From Phoebastria nigripes (Eukaryota; Chordata; Aves; Procellariiformes; Diomedeidae), in NCBI GenBank assembly GCA_035582835.1, contig JAYKAV010002308.1:498466-562465 (forward strand): a stretch of DNA of 64,000 nt. The letters run 5' to 3'. How positions within the stretch are numbered: position 1 is the stretch's first letter; each line of letters opens with the position of its first letter. Shown here in pieces: positions 63,738-64,000 of the stretch. The position numbers and the translations under genes were made by a program. The notes under the pieces are model-generated. The model was not told where the DNA came from and searched no databases. It saw only the letters and a list, made by a program, of their open reading frames with translations.

Positions 63738-64000
63738 TTAGAATTGGGACTCAGGAAAAAAAGGAGAGTTTACCACTCTTGGAAGAAGGGGCAGGCAACT
63801 CAAGAANAGTACAGGGATCTCATTAGGTCATGCGGAGAGGAAATTAGAAAGGCAAAAGCCCAGCTAGAATGCAATCTGGCCGCTGTCGTTAGAGACAACA
63901 NAAAATGTTTTTACAAATATATTAATGACAAAAAGAGAGCCAAGGAGAACCTCCATCCTCTATTGGATGCAGAGGGGAACATTGCCACCAAGGATGAGGA
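63738..64000 (+). mobile_element. CR1 LINE ORF2 fragment, continues past window
   Basis: In the frame of 63780 the sequence reads without a stop to the edge: KRRVYHSWKKGQATQE, YRDLIRSCGEEIRKAKAQLE, CNLAAVVRDN, KCFYKYINDKKRAKENLHP, LLDAEGNIATKDE. This is the spacer between the endonuclease and reverse-transcriptase domains of the CR1 ORF2 protein, with its hallmark EEIRKAKAQLE and KENLHPLL patterns. Homology fades upstream of about 63738 with no 5' UTR or endonuclease, so the copy looks 5'-truncated. Two codons contain N. CR1 is a non-LTR retrotransposon that moves by target-primed reverse transcription; this copy is sense to DPYD. The reverse-transcriptase core would lie outside the window. 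Confidence 0.92.

Larger units (their letters stand above)
1..64000 (+). other. DPYD: DPYD gene body, internal segment (intron 8 to intron 13)
   Basis: The whole window lies within one gene on the + strand. Five exons in order, with matching phases and no gaps, translate to a continuous 297-residue stretch of dihydropyrimidine dehydrogenase. This cytosolic homodimer reduces uracil and thymine to their 5,6-dihydro forms using NADPH, the first and rate-limiting step of pyrimidine catabolism, and it also inactivates 5-fluorouracil. The transcript start, exons 1-8, exons 14-23 and the poly(A) site are outside the window. From memory of the human gene, introns 8, 10, 11, 12 and 13 are about 84, 19, 24, 34 and 66 kb there; here introns 10, 11 and 12 are 1.7, 9.5 and 7.4 kb. 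Intron 9 (3.15 kb) is instead longer than the roughly 1.7 kb I recall for human. No promoter, CpG island or second gene is visible. Confidence 0.96.
43491..64000 (+). other. DPYD: Intron 13 of DPYD, 5' portion
   Basis: At least 20.5 kb, from donor gtaagg to the window edge. Exon 14 (165 bp in human, expected to begin with DIVTNVSPRI) was looked for and not seen. Contents I can support: (AG)7 at 51297-51310, a TAATTR-rich block at 54003-54055, MITE-like remnants near 54815-54935, 59690-59790 and 62555-62640, and a CR1 coding fragment from about 63738 to the end. The ORF at 45812-46243 (-) matches nothing I recognise. The remaining sequence is AT-rich with no supportable gene. Confidence 0.92.

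Noticed and set aside
43491..64000. Search for DPYD exon 14
   Set aside because: No stretch encoding the DIVTNVSPRI or YGPGQSSFLN motifs was seen by eye on the + strand, so exon 14 is taken to lie to the right of the window.
1..64000. Bacterial-type systems, CRISPR arrays, tRNA or rRNA genes
   Set aside because: The window is vertebrate intron sequence. No regularly spaced direct repeats, tRNA A/B boxes with cloverleaf, or operon structure were seen.

Overview
This window is vertebrate nuclear DNA from inside one large, intron-rich gene, DPYD (dihydropyrimidine dehydrogenase), read on the + strand. Five consecutive coding exons are present, exons 9 to 13 by human numbering. They total 890 bp, have intact frames, AG/GT borders and the same lengths (108, 170, 211, 185, 216) and phases I recall for human DPYD. 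They encode about residues 284 to 580 of the roughly 1025-residue enzyme: the NADPH-binding domain, the second part of the FAD domain, and the start of the FMN/pyrimidine barrel. No other gene is supportable.

The organism is a sauropsid, most likely a bird. The identifiable LINE pieces are CR1, including 3' ends with the ATTCTATGA-type terminus. Alu, L1 and rodent-type SINEs are absent, introns 10, 11 and 12 are much shorter than I recall for human, and older repeats (MIR-like pieces, palindromic MITE-like pieces) are few and eroded. Crocodilian or turtle origin cannot be excluded from sequence alone.

Layout: 1-20915 is the 3' part of intron 8; exon 9 is 20916-21023; intron 9 is 21024-24173; exon 10 is 24174-24343; intron 10 is 24344-25996; exon 11 is 25997-26207; intron 11 is 26208-35665; exon 12 is 35666-35850; intron 12 is 35851-43274; exon 13 is 43275-43490; and 43491-64000 is the start of intron 13. 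Exons 8 and 14 were looked for and not seen. Introns carry three CR1 3'-end fragments, a CR1 reverse-transcriptase ORF fragment running off the right edge, scattered simple repeats and several old MITE- or MIR-like remnants.

The exons work as one protein. The enzyme takes electrons from NADPH to FAD (the parts encoded here), passes them through Fe-S clusters to FMN, and reduces uracil or thymine in the cytosol, the first and rate-limiting step of pyrimidine breakdown. I found no new biological system; the findings below are modest and labelled as such. Isolated single N bases recur through the window, one of them in exon 12.
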